Shown: positions 26,858 through 36,895 of the stretch, piece by piece
Layout of the letters: each line of letters opens with the position of its first letter
Numbering within the stretch: the first letter of the stretch is position 1
Source: Mucilaginibacter paludis DSM 18603
Lineage (GTDB): Bacteria; Bacteroidota; Bacteroidia; Sphingobacteriales; Sphingobacteriaceae
Assembly: GCF_000166195.2 (NCBI RefSeq)
Contig: NZ_CM001403.1
Span: forward strand, 1,178,001 to 1,242,000
Direction: 5' to 3'
DNA: 64,000 nt
The notes under the pieces: model-generated
What the model was told of the DNA's origin: nothing
What the model saw: the letters and a program-made list of their open reading frames with translations, nothing else
Databases searched by the model: none
Position numbers and translations under genes: made by a program

Positions 26858-27145
26858 ATGTCAAACAAAGAAGACGAATTAGCGGCAGGTACATGGAGTA
26901 TATATACCTGCATAATTGACGAGGCAGCAAAACTTGCATTTGAAGAAGCTATGAAAGGCTTTGTTGGTGTAAGGCATGTGCCGGTTGCTGTTTCTTTTCA
27001 GTTGAAGAATGGCATGAACTACAAATTTTTCTGTAATGCAACACCTGTTGTATTACATCCAAACCATTTTGCTTCAATTGTTTGCGTGTATAAACCATTG
27101 AATGGCCCCGCAAATCTTATCCATATTTTTCCCATTCAAACTTAA
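26858..27145 (+). CDS. Cystatin-like small protein
   Basis: A 95-residue protein without an obvious signal peptide. The order is an N-terminal Gly-Thr-Trp turn (LAAGTWSIYT), an amphipathic helix (EAAKLAFEEAMKGFVGV), then beta strands with VAVSFQLKNGMNYKFFCNAT and ASIVCVYKPL. This matches the helix-on-sheet plan of cystatins, in which QVVAGxNY forms the first inhibitory hairpin; here it reads QLKNGMNY. A papain-like gene lies 150 bases upstream. Inhibition of that or another cysteine peptidase is inference. The second cystatin loop (Pro-Trp) is not seen. Confidence 0.6.
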   Translation: MSNKEDELAAGTWSIYTCIIDEAAKLAFEEAMKGFVGVRHVPVAVSFQLKNGMNYKFFCNATPVVLHPNHFASIVCVYKPLNGPANLIHIFPIQT

Positions 27146-27445
27146 TCGTTCGTTCAGAAATAAAGTTGTAGTGTCAGGGAGTGCCAACTAACTTATTTAT
27201 TGTTAGTTAAGATATTCAGTTTATATGATTTTAAGGACTATACCTGTAGATTATTTAAGTACATACATAGTACACCGGAGAGTTATCAACCTACGCAACC
27301 GCATCCCGTCATCCTCATTACGCCAGGCCACTTGTAATAGCTATAAGCAGTGTATTAACTAAGCGAATCCCCCGCATCTCACCGCCTTTAAAAATATCCC
27401 CGACCAAGTACTCCAAATGCTTATATTTGAGTAAACCTATAAAAC
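27146..27445. other. Intergenic region with weak hairpin and a -7 box
   Basis: AACTAAC (27186-27192) and GTTAGTT (27202-27208) form a 7-bp AT-rich hairpin 40 bases after the cystatin-like gene. At 27422-27429 TATATTTG fits TAnnTTTG and lies 16 bases before the next ATG. No TTG is found at the usual distance upstream of it. No gene is seen. Confidence 0.4.
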
Positions 27446-28333
27446 ATGAACCAGATTAAAAAAGAAGATATCCGCCAGGAAGTATTCGACCTGTACGACG
27501 ATTACGCGCACAGCCGGTTAGACCGCCGCGCCTTTATGCAAAAATTATCCCTGTATGCCGTTGGCGGTTTAACCGTTACTTCTTTAATGAGTTTCCTGAT
27601 GCCCGATTACCAGGGTAATGTACAGATTACGGCAGACGACCCGCATTTAAAATCGGAATATATTAAATACGATTCGCCCAAAGGCGGCGGGAGCATTAAG
27701 GGTTTGCTTTCGGAACCCAAAGACAACAAAAAGAAATTAGGCGGTATTGTGGTGGTACATGAGAACCGCGGCCTGAACCCTTATATTGAGGATGTAGCCA
27801 GGCGGGCCGCATTGACGGGCTTTATCACCCTGGCTCCGGACGCGCTCACCCCTTTGGGTGGCTACCCCGGCAATGATGACGAAGGGCGTACCATGCAAAG
27901 CAAAAGAGACCCCAAGGAAATGCAGGAAGATTTTATAGACGCCTACAATTACCTAAAAAATCATCCCGACTGCAACGGAAAGATTGGCGTTGTGGGTTTC
28001 TGTTATGGTGGTGGTATTGCCAATATGATGGCCGTTCGCATTCCCGATCTGGCGGCTGCGGTGCCGTTTTATGGCAGCCAGCCCGCGGCAGAAGATGTGC
28101 CCCGGATTAAGGCTCCGCTCCTGTTGCACTACGCATCGCTCGACACACGGATCACCGGTGGCTGGCCGGCCTACGAAGCAGCCTTAAAAGCCAACGATAA
28201 AAAATACCAGGCTTATATTTATGAAAACGTTAACCACGGCTTCCATAACGATACCACGCCCCGGTACGACAAAGCCACCGCGGAGCTGGCCTGGAAACGG
28301 ACAATTGACTTTTTTACCGAACATTTGAAATAG
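27446..28333 (+). CDS. Dienelactone hydrolase-family protein, exported
   Basis: A 295-residue alpha/beta-hydrolase. The N-terminus has a Tat-like signal ([17 protein letters not shown]), so it is probably periplasmic. The catalytic triad of the family is visible: Cys186 in [10 protein letters not shown], Asp in HYASLDTRI and His in NVNHGFHND. It should cleave lactones or small esters by Cys nucleophilic attack. The next gene, for a small membrane protein, starts about 110 bases downstream on the same strand and shares the terminator after it. Confidence 0.88.
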   Translation: MNQIKKEDIRQEVFDLYDDYAHSRLDRRAFMQKLSLYAVGGLTVTSLMSFLMPDYQGNVQITADDPHLKSEYIKYDSPKGGGSIKGLLSEPKDNKKKLGGIVVVHENRGLNPYIEDVARRAALTGFITLAPDALTPLGGYPGNDDEGRTMQSKRDPKEMQEDFIDAYNYLKNHPDCNGKIGVVGFCYGGGIANMMAVRIPDLAAAVPFYGSQPAAEDVPRIKAPLLLHYASLDTRITGGWPAYEAALKANDKKYQAYIYENVNHGFHNDTTPRYDKATAELAWKRTIDFFTEHLK

Positions 28334-28444
28334 CAGGGCCAAAGCTTTATACCAATATCCGGATTAAGCCGGGGGCTGATGATGATTGAAAAAAAATAAA
28401 ACTATAGTTAATTTGAGGCGTTGCTTTATAAAAATAGATCAACC

Positions 28445-28675
28445 ATGAAAAATCCATTTGTAACGCAAAATCATAACACGGCACTGGTGGCTACACTGGC
28501 TATCAGCACCGCCGCTTTGGGCGGCCTTACTTACTGGTTTATACGCCGCAGGCAAGAAATTGCCGCTGCCGCAGCGGAGCTGAAGGAACATGCTTCAGAT
28601 TACCTAAAGCCACATCCGAAGAAAAAACTCCGCGCAGACAAACACGATCTGGAAAGCCTGGTAAATCACTCTTAA
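28445..28675 (+). CDS. Small single-span membrane protein, unknown
   Basis: A 76-residue protein with one membrane segment (about 15-35: ALVATLAISTAALGGLTYWF), then a basic stretch (IRRRQE) and an Ala/Glu/Lys-rich helical tail, like YtxH-type small membrane proteins. I use the ATG at 28445 because MKNPF gives a normal N-terminus; an in-frame start eight codons upstream is less likely. The function is unknown. Confidence 0.65.
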   Translation: MKNPFVTQNHNTALVATLAISTAALGGLTYWFIRRRQEIAAAAAELKEHASDYLKPHPKKKLRADKHDLESLVNHS

Positions 28676-28698
28676 GGTACAACTAACCTATCTTATAT

Positions 28699-28738
28699 AA
28701 ACCCGCTGGCTAAAGTATAGCAGCGGGTTTGCTTTTTT
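28699..28738 (+). terminator. Strong terminator
   Basis: AAACCCGCTG and CAGCGGGTTT form a perfect 10-bp stem with a 12-base loop, followed by GCTTTTTT. It ends the dienelactone hydrolase/small membrane protein unit. Confidence 0.88.
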
Positions 28739-28880
28739 GGGATTAGCACGCATTGCTACGGAAAGGGCAGGCATCGTCTTTCACACTTAGCACATGTTAA
28801 TAGTTGTAGCCAAAAGCTTGCCTAACAAGCAGTTTGTTTTATTTCAGGCAATGTTTAAATTTTATTGATGATCCCTATAT

Positions 28881-30734
28881 TCAGCCTTTACTTGCCAATT
28901 CAATCATGGTTGAAATTTCGGCAACGGCTTCATCAACCGAGCCTGAAAAACCAGTTAGCCTGAACCTGATGTGGCCGTTAGCATCTATGATAAATTTTGA
29001 CGGGATGCCCGAAATCTTAAACTGATCTACTACTTTATTTTGGTTATCCATCAACACCCGGAAATCGTAGTTATTTAGCCTGATAAAATCGCGGGCTTTT
29101 TTCTCTTTCTGATCACCTTTCTCCCAGGTATCTATAAATAGAAATACCACATCAGGATTCGCCTTATACTTTTGAAGGGCTTTTTGCATACCAGGGAAAG
29201 AAGCCTTGCAAGGGCCGCACCAGGTTGCCCAAAAATCGAGTACTATCACCTTGCCTTTAAGCGATTCCAACGATACGCTTTTACCCTCTAAATCCTTCAG
29301 CATAAACAGCGGCGCCGGCTGGTTAAGCATCATTTTATGGATACCGGCAGTTTTAAGCTCATTGCTCAGCTCATCAGCCCGGGCAATATAGGCATCAAAG
29401 GAAACAGGCGTGGTATTATTTTGGTTATAACCTGCCTTTAAAATTCCCCGGATAACCGGGGTAGATTTACCGGCTTTAATAAAAGCAAGCAAGGTATCCC
29501 GGTACTGGATATAGGGCAATAATTTGGCGGCTAAAAGAGCATAGGTTTGGTTTTGTTCCGCTATAGCATCTTTACTCAAAGTGATTGCCTCCTGTGCATA
29601 AACCATACCTTTTTGATATTCTTTCTTTTGATATAGTACCGATGCGTATAAGCTTGCAGACTGGGCATACAGTTCATGCTTGTATTTATCCCATTGCCTG
29701 CCGCTAAAATAATGCGGAAGATCGGTTTCAGGTTTTAGGAGGTTTTCTTTGATCAGGATATACGCTCTTAAACCAATTTCCTGGCAATAATCCAGGTTGC
29801 TGCTGTCTGCGAGCATCGCTTTTGTAGCCAGGTTATAAACGCCCACGCTAATGCTTTTTTCTATTTGAAGCTTACGCATAGCGTTTTCAAAACCTTTCCA
29901 ATCTTTCTTAGCGATATACCCATACGCAAATTTCCAGTGTTGCTGTAATGGCGATTTTTGGTTGATGGTATCTATCAACCTATCCATTTTTACGGTATCG
30001 GTTTCGGCAGCCAATTTCTCCTGGTATAGGTCCTCGTCAAATACTTCAGGAAATTTCTCTTTCATCAAACGTTTAATCTTAGCCGATTGCTCCGGTTGCC
30101 TGGCAAGCCTGTACAAAGCCACGAGGTTGGCAAAATCGAGTTTGCTATTTAAACCCTGTTTTAATGCGAGATCAATTTGCGCGTGCAGCAAAGCGTTGGT
30201 TTGCTCCTGATGGCTCCCTAATTGCAAGGTGAGGTAAGAGATAAGCAATTCTTTTTTGCTTTCGGGATACAGCTGTAACTCACGCTCCATATACTCAAGA
30301 GCTTTGTCTGTATTTCGTTCTATACCGATCTGCCAGGCCCCACTGTTGTAATACCGGGAAGCCGATAAGTAACTCCCCTTAACAACTTTGCCTTTATGAT
30401 ATAAGGCCGTCCAGTAACCGTTCCCTTGATTGGTGTCGTAAACACCCGCTTCAGCAATTGCCCAATAAACAAAATTATCGGCGGTATCTGTTTTGAGTGT
30501 AGCAACATATTGGTTTTTTACTTTTTTCATATTCATATCAATCGCCCTTATTTCGCCATGCGAGGCAATAAAAGCAATTGCTTCAGGCTCTGTTATGCCT
30601 GCAACGGGTTGATAGGTAATGGTTATCATATCACCCGGCTCTGGCTGAGCCGGGATGATATTAAACCTATTTTGCGACTGAGCCGATATAGCCAGAAGAA
30701 GTATAAAACTGATAAACAGGCTTTTTTTTAACAT
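28881..30734 (-). CDS. TlpA-type thioredoxin-fold protein with large N-terminal region, locus B
   Basis: A 617-residue exported protein with signal peptide MLKKSLFISFILLLAISAQS. Residues 25-115 look like a beta-sandwich (PGDMITITYQPVAG). Residues 130-440 are helical and TPR-like (DKALEYMERELQLYPES). The last ~150 residues form a TlpA/AhpC-type domain with Cys506-Gly-Pro-Cys509 in DFWATWCGPCKASFPGM. It should be a periplasmic disulfide reductase. It starts 10 bases after the SusD stop, so it belongs to the locus B transcript. Locus C has a relative of the same architecture in the same place. Confidence 0.88.
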   Translation of the reverse strand: MLKKSLFISFILLLAISAQSQNRFNIIPAQPEPGDMITITYQPVAGITEPEAIAFIASHGEIRAIDMNMKKVKNQYVATLKTDTADNFVYWAIAEAGVYDTNQGNGYWTALYHKGKVVKGSYLSASRYYNSGAWQIGIERNTDKALEYMERELQLYPESKKELLISYLTLQLGSHQEQTNALLHAQIDLALKQGLNSKLDFANLVALYRLARQPEQSAKIKRLMKEKFPEVFDEDLYQEKLAAETDTVKMDRLIDTINQKSPLQQHWKFAYGYIAKKDWKGFENAMRKLQIEKSISVGVYNLATKAMLADSSNLDYCQEIGLRAYILIKENLLKPETDLPHYFSGRQWDKYKHELYAQSASLYASVLYQKKEYQKGMVYAQEAITLSKDAIAEQNQTYALLAAKLLPYIQYRDTLLAFIKAGKSTPVIRGILKAGYNQNNTTPVSFDAYIARADELSNELKTAGIHKMMLNQPAPLFMLKDLEGKSVSLESLKGKVIVLDFWATWCGPCKASFPGMQKALQKYKANPDVVFLFIDTWEKGDQKEKKARDFIRLNNYDFRVLMDNQNKVVDQFKISGIPSKFIIDANGHIRFRLTGFSGSVDEAVAEISTMIELASKG

Positions 30735-30744
30735 GAGTTTTAAT

Positions 30745-32154
30745 TTAATTATAACCCGTATTCTGAATTAAATTCGGGTTGGCCAATATTTCTGTTTGTG
30801 GCAAAGGCCAAAGTTTGGCAAAAGGCTTATAAGTGGTTTTGGCAGCACCTAAAACCGCGTCTATCGTACCCGTGCGTTTCAAGTCAAACCAGCGATGGCC
30901 CCATTCGGCAAAGTATTCAATTCTGTTTTCCCTGGATATGGCCGCAAGTAAGTCGGCCTGCAAAACTGCCGTAGTGTTACCTAAGCCCGCCCTGTTACGA
31001 ATGATATTTAAATCGGCTATAGCGCCGTCGGCATTATTTTGCTGCGCTCTTGCTTCCGCCCGGATCAGGTATTGCTCCGCCATACGGAATAGAATATTAT
31101 CCTCTACATTAGCCGCACTTGATTTTGCTTTGTATTTAGCCGGATAATAATAGGTGTTGGTATTATAAACGATTGATCCAATCCAAGAGCCCCTGCGTTT
31201 ATCGGGCGTATTAGTTACCGGGTTTACTTCAAAACTACTTAACAAGCCGGTAGTAAGTGTAAAAGTAGGCCCGTTTGTGGCGGTTGGAGTATATTGCAGG
31301 TAGGAGTTGGTATTATTTTTTGAACCTACCGGAGCCAGTTGCCAAATGGTTTCGGTGCTCGTTTTCAAAAAAACATTGTCGGTGTTTTGCACTAAAGTAT
31401 ACAAGCCGCTCTGTATAACGGTGCTTGCCTGTGCTTCGGCCAGGGCCCACTGTTTGTTGTATAAATAAACCTTGGCAAGCAAGGCGGCGGCGGTATATTT
31501 ATTAGGCCGGGCCCTATCTGCCGATGGGTAGGTGGCTGGCAGCATCGTTTCTGCCAGTTGTAAATCGGCAATAATTTGTTTATAAACCTCATCTGCGGGT
31601 GCTTTTCCCTGGGTACTGTTTTGCTGATAGGTGGTGCTGGTGGTTAGTGGTAAATCGCCGTAAAGGTTGGTTAGGTAAAAGTAGTTAAACGCCCGTATAA
31701 CGTAACACTCTCCCAGCAACTGGCTTTTTACAGCCGCCGAAATAGCCGACGACGCACTGATCCCTTCTATAGCGGCATTGGTCAGGTAGATATCTTTATA
31801 TCCGTTTCGCCAAACGTTATAAACGGGGCTTAGCGTGCCGCTACTGCTGATGGTGTTGGTTTGATAATCAGCGTAAGTTTGGGTATAATCCAGCAGGTCA
31901 TCGGCCCCAATACTGGTAATGGCGCCAATACCATCATCCGTTAAATATTGCGGGCCGGTAAACAAGGCCATATAAGCATATATACCATCAACTGCGGACA
32001 ATGCTGTAGCATCAGACGTAAAAACCTGGGTGGATGTGATAGCGCTGTTTGACAAATCCGCCTGCAACAATTTTTTGCATCCTCCCAAGCTGAATAGTAA
32101 GCCAAGCAGCAAATAAACAAGCAGGTTATTTTTTATGTAAAATATCTTTTTCAT
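30745..32154 (-). CDS. SusD/RagB-family outer-membrane lipoprotein, locus B
   Basis: A 469-residue lipoprotein with signal ending GLLFSLGGCKKLL. The SusD start (ADLSNSAITSTQVFTSDATA), TPR-like helices and C-terminal RENRIEYFAEWGHRWFDLKR with the final LIQNTGYN are typical. It lies 12 bases after the SusC stop. The ligand is unknown; the operon has no glycosidase and instead continues into a thioredoxin-like gene. Confidence 0.92.
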   Translation of the reverse strand: MKKIFYIKNNLLVYLLLGLLFSLGGCKKLLQADLSNSAITSTQVFTSDATALSAVDGIYAYMALFTGPQYLTDDGIGAITSIGADDLLDYTQTYADYQTNTISSSGTLSPVYNVWRNGYKDIYLTNAAIEGISASSAISAAVKSQLLGECYVIRAFNYFYLTNLYGDLPLTTSTTYQQNSTQGKAPADEVYKQIIADLQLAETMLPATYPSADRARPNKYTAAALLAKVYLYNKQWALAEAQASTVIQSGLYTLVQNTDNVFLKTSTETIWQLAPVGSKNNTNSYLQYTPTATNGPTFTLTTGLLSSFEVNPVTNTPDKRRGSWIGSIVYNTNTYYYPAKYKAKSSAANVEDNILFRMAEQYLIRAEARAQQNNADGAIADLNIIRNRAGLGNTTAVLQADLLAAISRENRIEYFAEWGHRWFDLKRTGTIDAVLGAAKTTYKPFAKLWPLPQTEILANPNLIQNTGYN

Positions 32155-32166
32155 GTTGATTTAAAT

Positions 32167-35100
32167 TTAAAACCCGACTTTAATACCCATTGTATATAAC
32201 CGTAATGGCGGTGTATATAAACCCAGCGTTTCCGGATCAAGGCCTTTGTAATTAGTTATCGTAAATAGGTTTTGCCCTTGTAAATACAGGTTACAGCTTG
32301 CTATGTTAACCCGGTTGAGCCAGGCTTTAGGCAAATTATAAGATAGATAGGCATTCTTTAACCTTAAGTAAGACGCATCTCCCCAGGTGGCGGTAGAACT
32401 GCTATAATCGCTGTAACCCGCCGAAGAAGTGGTTGGGCGCGGAACAAGCGCATTGTTGAGGGTGCTGAAATCCTGATTGGTCATGGAACCGTATTGGTTG
32501 GCGCTGCCGGTATAATACAAGTAATTAAACGCCTCCTTTTTTACGTATTGAAAAGCAAAACTCAGCTGCCAGTTGCCGTAAGCAAACGTATTTTGCACGC
32601 CGCCGTAAAATTTGGGGTCTTTACTGCCGATGGTAACATAGTCTGATGTATTGATGGTGCCGCTGCCGTCTTTGTCTTTGTAAATAATGGCCCCGGTGGT
32701 TTGGTTGTAACCTGCGTACTCATATCCGCGATATATATTAATAGATTGGCCGATGACATAATTAGCCGCGTTAGACGATCCCGCTAAACCGGGATAACTC
32801 AACAGCGTGTTACGTGGGATGGTAAAATTAATACTCGTTTTCCAGCTGAAGTTAGCGGTGTGCACATTATCTGTGCTTAAGCTTAACTCAATACCTTTGT
32901 TTTGGATAACGGCAGGCAGGTTATATTGTACGGTGCTAAAACCAGTTACCAACGACAAGGGATAACCAACTAACTGGTTCCCAGTCCGGTTACGATAGTA
33001 GTCGGCTGTGATAAAAATCCTGTCGTGAAAAAATCCCAGATCAAGTGCCACGTCTAATTTATTTACCGTTTCCCAGCTATACTCGCTATTGGCCAGGTTG
33101 GCCGGGTTAACAGTTGCTACACCCTGGTAAGTATAAGGATAGGCCGTATATTTAGAATAATAGCCATAATCGGCAATCTGATCGTTACCGGTGGTACCAT
33201 AGCTTGCACGTAGTTTCCCAAAACTTAAAATGTCCGATAGCTTTTTAAACAATTCTTCTTCGCTAAAAACGTATGCACCGCCTGCAGACCAGAAGGTGCC
33301 GAATTGTTTATCGGGCCCAAACCTTGACGATCCGTCGCGCCTGATGGTTCCGTTAAAGATCAGTTTACTTTTCCAGTTATAATTTATCCGGCCGAATACG
33401 GACAGATAACGATAATCATAATTGGTATTGCTCAGGAGGGTGCTTCCGGCCGCCGAGGCGCTGTTGATCAATAGATCAGACGAATAGTTATACCCGTAAA
33501 TGTAGGCGGTATTGTTGGTTCTCCGTTGGAAGGTACCGCCTGCCAGCGCCTCCAGTTTGCCTTCGCCCAGTTTGATATTATAAACTGCCTGCGGCTCTAT
33601 AATGAAGCTTTTTCTTTTAGTATCGCCAAATTGGGCGTAGGGAGCCGGATAATATAAACTGTTAGGTAAAAAAGAAGAAAACGGATTCCCCTGGTATGAT
33701 TCCAGTTCGTCCTGGTTATAACCCAGGTTTAGTTTTAAATCCAGGGTATGAAGCACCTTGTAATGCAGCAACACATTGCTGATTAAATTGGTGGTGGTAT
33801 TTTTATACAAGCTATTGGTAGCGCCGAGCGGGTTAGGGTGCGTATCATCCAATCCCTGCCAATTTAAAGTACCATCAGCCTTATAAGGATTAAAATTAGG
33901 AGCCATTAAAATAGAAGTACCCAGATCGGCACCTGGCAATTTGTTCAGATCATACGAAAAATTATTTTTAATGCTGATTCCAAACTTCTGGTTGATAGAA
34001 TTAAAATCATACCCGCTCTGGATGGCTATCCTCGAATCGTTATCCGAACCGGGATAAACCGTTCCTTCGTTATGATAGGCTGTGCTAAATAAAAACTTAC
34101 TTTGCTCGGTGCCACTTTCAAGCTTGATGTTAGCGTTGGTTGTAGCGGCGTTGTTGCCCAGCAACACTTTTTGCCAGTTTGTATTTTGATTGGGGCTAAA
34201 AACATTCAGATCAGGCGCACTTACCTTAGCGTAATCAAGTCCATCATTGGTAAAGGCCTGCTTTCTGAGGGCCAGGTATTGTTCCGTATTCAACAAATCC
34301 ATCTGGTGGGCCACCTGGCTGATGCCATAGTCGGCACCCACAGTTACATTTAGCTTACCCAAGGTGTTTTTTCCTTTCTTGGTGGTGATTAAAATAACAC
34401 CGTTAGCGCCTCTTGAGCCGTAGATGGCTGTAGCATCCGCATCTTTCAATACATCGATGCTTTCAATATCGCCCGGGTTAATACTGCTTAACGGACTTAA
34501 ATAGCCCGCATATTTATTGGCCGTAGAATAATAGGTTTCAAATAAATTCATCGGTGTCGATTCAAACGGCATCCCATCTATGACATATAAGGGCTCGTTA
34601 CCGGCACCTATGGAATTGCTTCCTCTTATCTGCACAGATACGTATGCACCAGCTGTCCCGTTTGTTTGGGTTACGTTTAAGCCAGCTATACGCCCTTCAA
34701 GCGCAAGCAATGGGTTAGCCACCGCCTGTTCATTAATATTTTGGGCACTTATCCTCCCTACCGAACCGGTAAGGTCTTTTTTTAAACTCGTGCCATAGCC
34801 TACCACCAAAACCTCGTTTAACCCGCCTACCGATGGGCTTAACCGCACCGTCAATTGGCCTCCTGCCGGAATTTTAACTTCCTGCATCTCATAGCCAACG
34901 AAACTGACCTGGAGTATTTGCCCGGCTTGGGCTGCATCTAAACTGAAATGGCCGGTTTGATCGGCGGTACTGCTCATCGCGCTGCCTTTTATTTTTACCG
35001 TTGCTCCCGCAAGCGGCTCACCCTTATCATCGGTTATCAAACCGCTCACCTTAAGTTGTTGAGGAGTTTGCTGTTGCGAGGGCGCGCTGATAACCGGCTC

Positions 35101-35502
35101 TTTTACAACCTTTGTTTTGATGAGAATGGTATTTTTATCGATAAAATAAGTAAGGGGTTGTTTATCAAATACCTCTTGCAAAATGGTATTGATATCGGCA
35201 TTAACGAGGTTAACGGTTACCGGAACAGCCTTTTTAATTACTTCGTTATTATAGATGAAGAAATAGCCGGTTTGCCTGTGAAGCTCCCGCAGAACCGATT
35301 TAAGTTCGGCATCTTTTTTTACAATGCTTGCCTTTTGAGCCAGCGACGATGCGCTGATGTGCAAAGTAAATACGAGTAATAACAAACCTGTTAATTTCAT
35401 AATAACAGCAGCTTTTTTGAGTTTTTTAAGGAGTGGCTGGAGAGGCGCCGGGCGCTGAAAGTTAATTCCATTCGGAATTTTAGAATGTACATGTTCATTC
35501 AT
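32167..35502 (-). CDS. SusC/RagA TonB-dependent transducer with STN domain, locus B
   Basis: An 1111-residue receptor. A basic leader (LQPLLKKLKKAAVI) precedes the signal peptide (MKLTGLLLLVFTLHISASSLA). STN domain about 55-120 (ELKSVLRELHRQTGYFFIY), regulatory-like domain about 145-225 (GLITDDKGEPLAGATVKIKG), plug (NEVLVVGYGTSLKKDLTGSV, DVLKDADATAIYGSRGANGV) and barrel. The start at 35502 is supported by the 12-base box 8 bases upstream that is also found in locus A. Confidence 0.93.
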   Translation of the reverse strand: MNEHVHSKIPNGINFQRPAPLQPLLKKLKKAAVIMKLTGLLLLVFTLHISASSLAQKASIVKKDAELKSVLRELHRQTGYFFIYNNEVIKKAVPVTVNLVNADINTILQEVFDKQPLTYFIDKNTILIKTKVVKEPVISAPSQQQTPQQLKVSGLITDDKGEPLAGATVKIKGSAMSSTADQTGHFSLDAAQAGQILQVSFVGYEMQEVKIPAGGQLTVRLSPSVGGLNEVLVVGYGTSLKKDLTGSVGRISAQNINEQAVANPLLALEGRIAGLNVTQTNGTAGAYVSVQIRGSNSIGAGNEPLYVIDGMPFESTPMNLFETYYSTANKYAGYLSPLSSINPGDIESIDVLKDADATAIYGSRGANGVILITTKKGKNTLGKLNVTVGADYGISQVAHQMDLLNTEQYLALRKQAFTNDGLDYAKVSAPDLNVFSPNQNTNWQKVLLGNNAATTNANIKLESGTEQSKFLFSTAYHNEGTVYPGSDNDSRIAIQSGYDFNSINQKFGISIKNNFSYDLNKLPGADLGTSILMAPNFNPYKADGTLNWQGLDDTHPNPLGATNSLYKNTTTNLISNVLLHYKVLHTLDLKLNLGYNQDELESYQGNPFSSFLPNSLYYPAPYAQFGDTKRKSFIIEPQAVYNIKLGEGKLEALAGGTFQRRTNNTAYIYGYNYSSDLLINSASAAGSTLLSNTNYDYRYLSVFGRINYNWKSKLIFNGTIRRDGSSRFGPDKQFGTFWSAGGAYVFSEEELFKKLSDILSFGKLRASYGTTGNDQIADYGYYSKYTAYPYTYQGVATVNPANLANSEYSWETVNKLDVALDLGFFHDRIFITADYYRNRTGNQLVGYPLSLVTGFSTVQYNLPAVIQNKGIELSLSTDNVHTANFSWKTSINFTIPRNTLLSYPGLAGSSNAANYVIGQSINIYRGYEYAGYNQTTGAIIYKDKDGSGTINTSDYVTIGSKDPKFYGGVQNTFAYGNWQLSFAFQYVKKEAFNYLYYTGSANQYGSMTNQDFSTLNNALVPRPTTSSAGYSDYSSSTATWGDASYLRLKNAYLSYNLPKAWLNRVNIASCNLYLQGQNLFTITNYKGLDPETLGLYTPPLRLYTMGIKVGF

Positions 35503-35510
35503 ACATTTGA

Positions 35511-35522
35511 AATGTTTGGGTT
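35511..35522 (-). promoter_or_regulatory. Conserved box upstream of susC, locus B
   Basis: Reads AACCCAAACATT on the minus strand, 8 bases before the susC ATG, identical in sequence and spacing to the locus A copy. Confidence 0.55.
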
Positions 35523-35588
35523 AAGTGTTAAAATCAATAATAGCGTTGGTAAGTCCGACTTGTCGGATCAGGTTAGCCCAAACTTTAG

Positions 35589-35614
35589 CCTTTCCGGAGT
35601 GGGATCCGGAAAGG
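35589..35614 (-). promoter_or_regulatory. Leader hairpin between fecR and susC, locus B
   Basis: CCTTTCCGGA and TCCGGAAAGG form a perfect 10-bp stem with a 6-base loop. The T run lies on the plus-strand side, so on the transcribed minus strand it is not a classical terminator. It occupies the same gap as the hairpins of loci A, C and D. Confidence 0.55.
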
Positions 35615-35670
35615 TTTTTCAGGCTACCTCGTGTGATGGTTTTTATCTACATAGGCAATCTGTTTTATTG

Positions 35671-36813
35671 TTATTTCTTTTTTACTGTAATGGTTTTTCC
35701 GTTCACCTTAAATTGCGCGTCTCCTGCGCGCTCAATAAGTTCCAGCACATCGTTAATATCGCTGCTTTTTTTAATTACGCCGGTAAACGTTAATTGTGGT
35801 TTGATCCCCTCATAATTGATGTTCGCGTTGTAGCAACGCGCAATTTGCAGCATAATCTGCTGGATATGGCTGTTATCAAAAACAAAAGCACCGGATTTCC
35901 ATGCAACAACATCCTCTGTATCAATATTTTCAACAACTTTAATATGACCGCCTGTTTTTTGTGGAAGGGTATCAAGCCGGGCCTGTTGCCCCGGTTTTAA
36001 CAAGGCTGTTTTACCAGGGGCCGAAATCTTCACGCTTCCCTCCAGCAGGGTTGTTTTAATAAGCCCGTCATCGCCATAAGTATTGATGTTAAAATGCGTA
36101 CCTAAAACTTCAACTACCTGCCCTTTAGAGAGTACCTTAAAAGGTAAATGCTTATTTTTAGCAACTTCAAAATAGGCTTCACCGGTAAGCTCTACCGTTC
36201 TGTAGTTCCCGGTAAACCTGGTAGGATACTTTAAAGCAGATGCTGCATTGATCCATACTTTTGTTCCGTCTGCAAGGGTTATCTGATATTCGCCTCCTTT
36301 GTAGGTTGCTATCTGGTTATAGCGTATCTCCTGATCCTGATTTCCGGAAGATGAGCCAGGCAAATAAGCAATTGCCCCGTTTGCGGTTTGACTAACCACT
36401 ACGTTGCCCTGGCTCGCTATTGTACCGGCATGGGTGCCATTTAAAATAACCTGTTTGCCGTTATCCAGGGTAAGTATAGCCTGGTTTCCGCCCGGCAGCA
36501 GCTCATTCCTGCTGATTTTAGAAGATACCTGATGATGTTGGCCGCTTAAATAAAACCAAGTGCCCAAACCTGCAAAAATCAGTACAGCTGCCGCCATACC
36601 TAACCACGTTTTTAAAGGCCGGATCCGGCCATGGGTAACGGGTAAATTTTCTGATATGCGGGCTTGATAAGATTTGTATTCAAGCTCGGAGAAGGTAAGT
36701 TTACTATCCTTATTTAAATTTTGAATGCGATAAAGCAGTACATCGATTTCTTCTTCCGTCGCAGTTCCGTTCCGGTATTTTTCCAGTAATTCAGTAATGT
36801 CTTTATGAGTCAT
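35671..36813 (-). CDS. FecR-family anti-sigma factor, locus B
   Basis: A 380-residue inner-membrane anti-sigma factor. The membrane segment is LGMAAAVLIFAGLGTWFYL. The FecR domain has GGEYQITLADGTKVWINAAS and LTGEAYFEVAKNKHLPFKV; the DUF4974 tail has FVFDNSHIQQIMLQIARCY. I use the ATG at 36813 (MTHKDITELLEKY), matching the usual start of the family; an 11-codon extension is open. It follows the sigma gene closely and should respond to the locus B SusC. Confidence 0.92.
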   Translation of the reverse strand: MTHKDITELLEKYRNGTATEEEIDVLLYRIQNLNKDSKLTFSELEYKSYQARISENLPVTHGRIRPLKTWLGMAAAVLIFAGLGTWFYLSGQHHQVSSKISRNELLPGGNQAILTLDNGKQVILNGTHAGTIASQGNVVVSQTANGAIAYLPGSSSGNQDQEIRYNQIATYKGGEYQITLADGTKVWINAASALKYPTRFTGNYRTVELTGEAYFEVAKNKHLPFKVLSKGQVVEVLGTHFNINTYGDDGLIKTTLLEGSVKISAPGKTALLKPGQQARLDTLPQKTGGHIKVVENIDTEDVVAWKSGAFVFDNSHIQQIMLQIARCYNANINYEGIKPQLTFTGVIKKSSDINDVLELIERAGDAQFKVNGKTITVKKK

Positions 36814-36895
36814 GCTTAGCCGGATAATAATCTCCTTTATAAACAAGACGAATAATTAAGAGCGAAGGGGTATATGAATTTAATTTTTTTTATAA

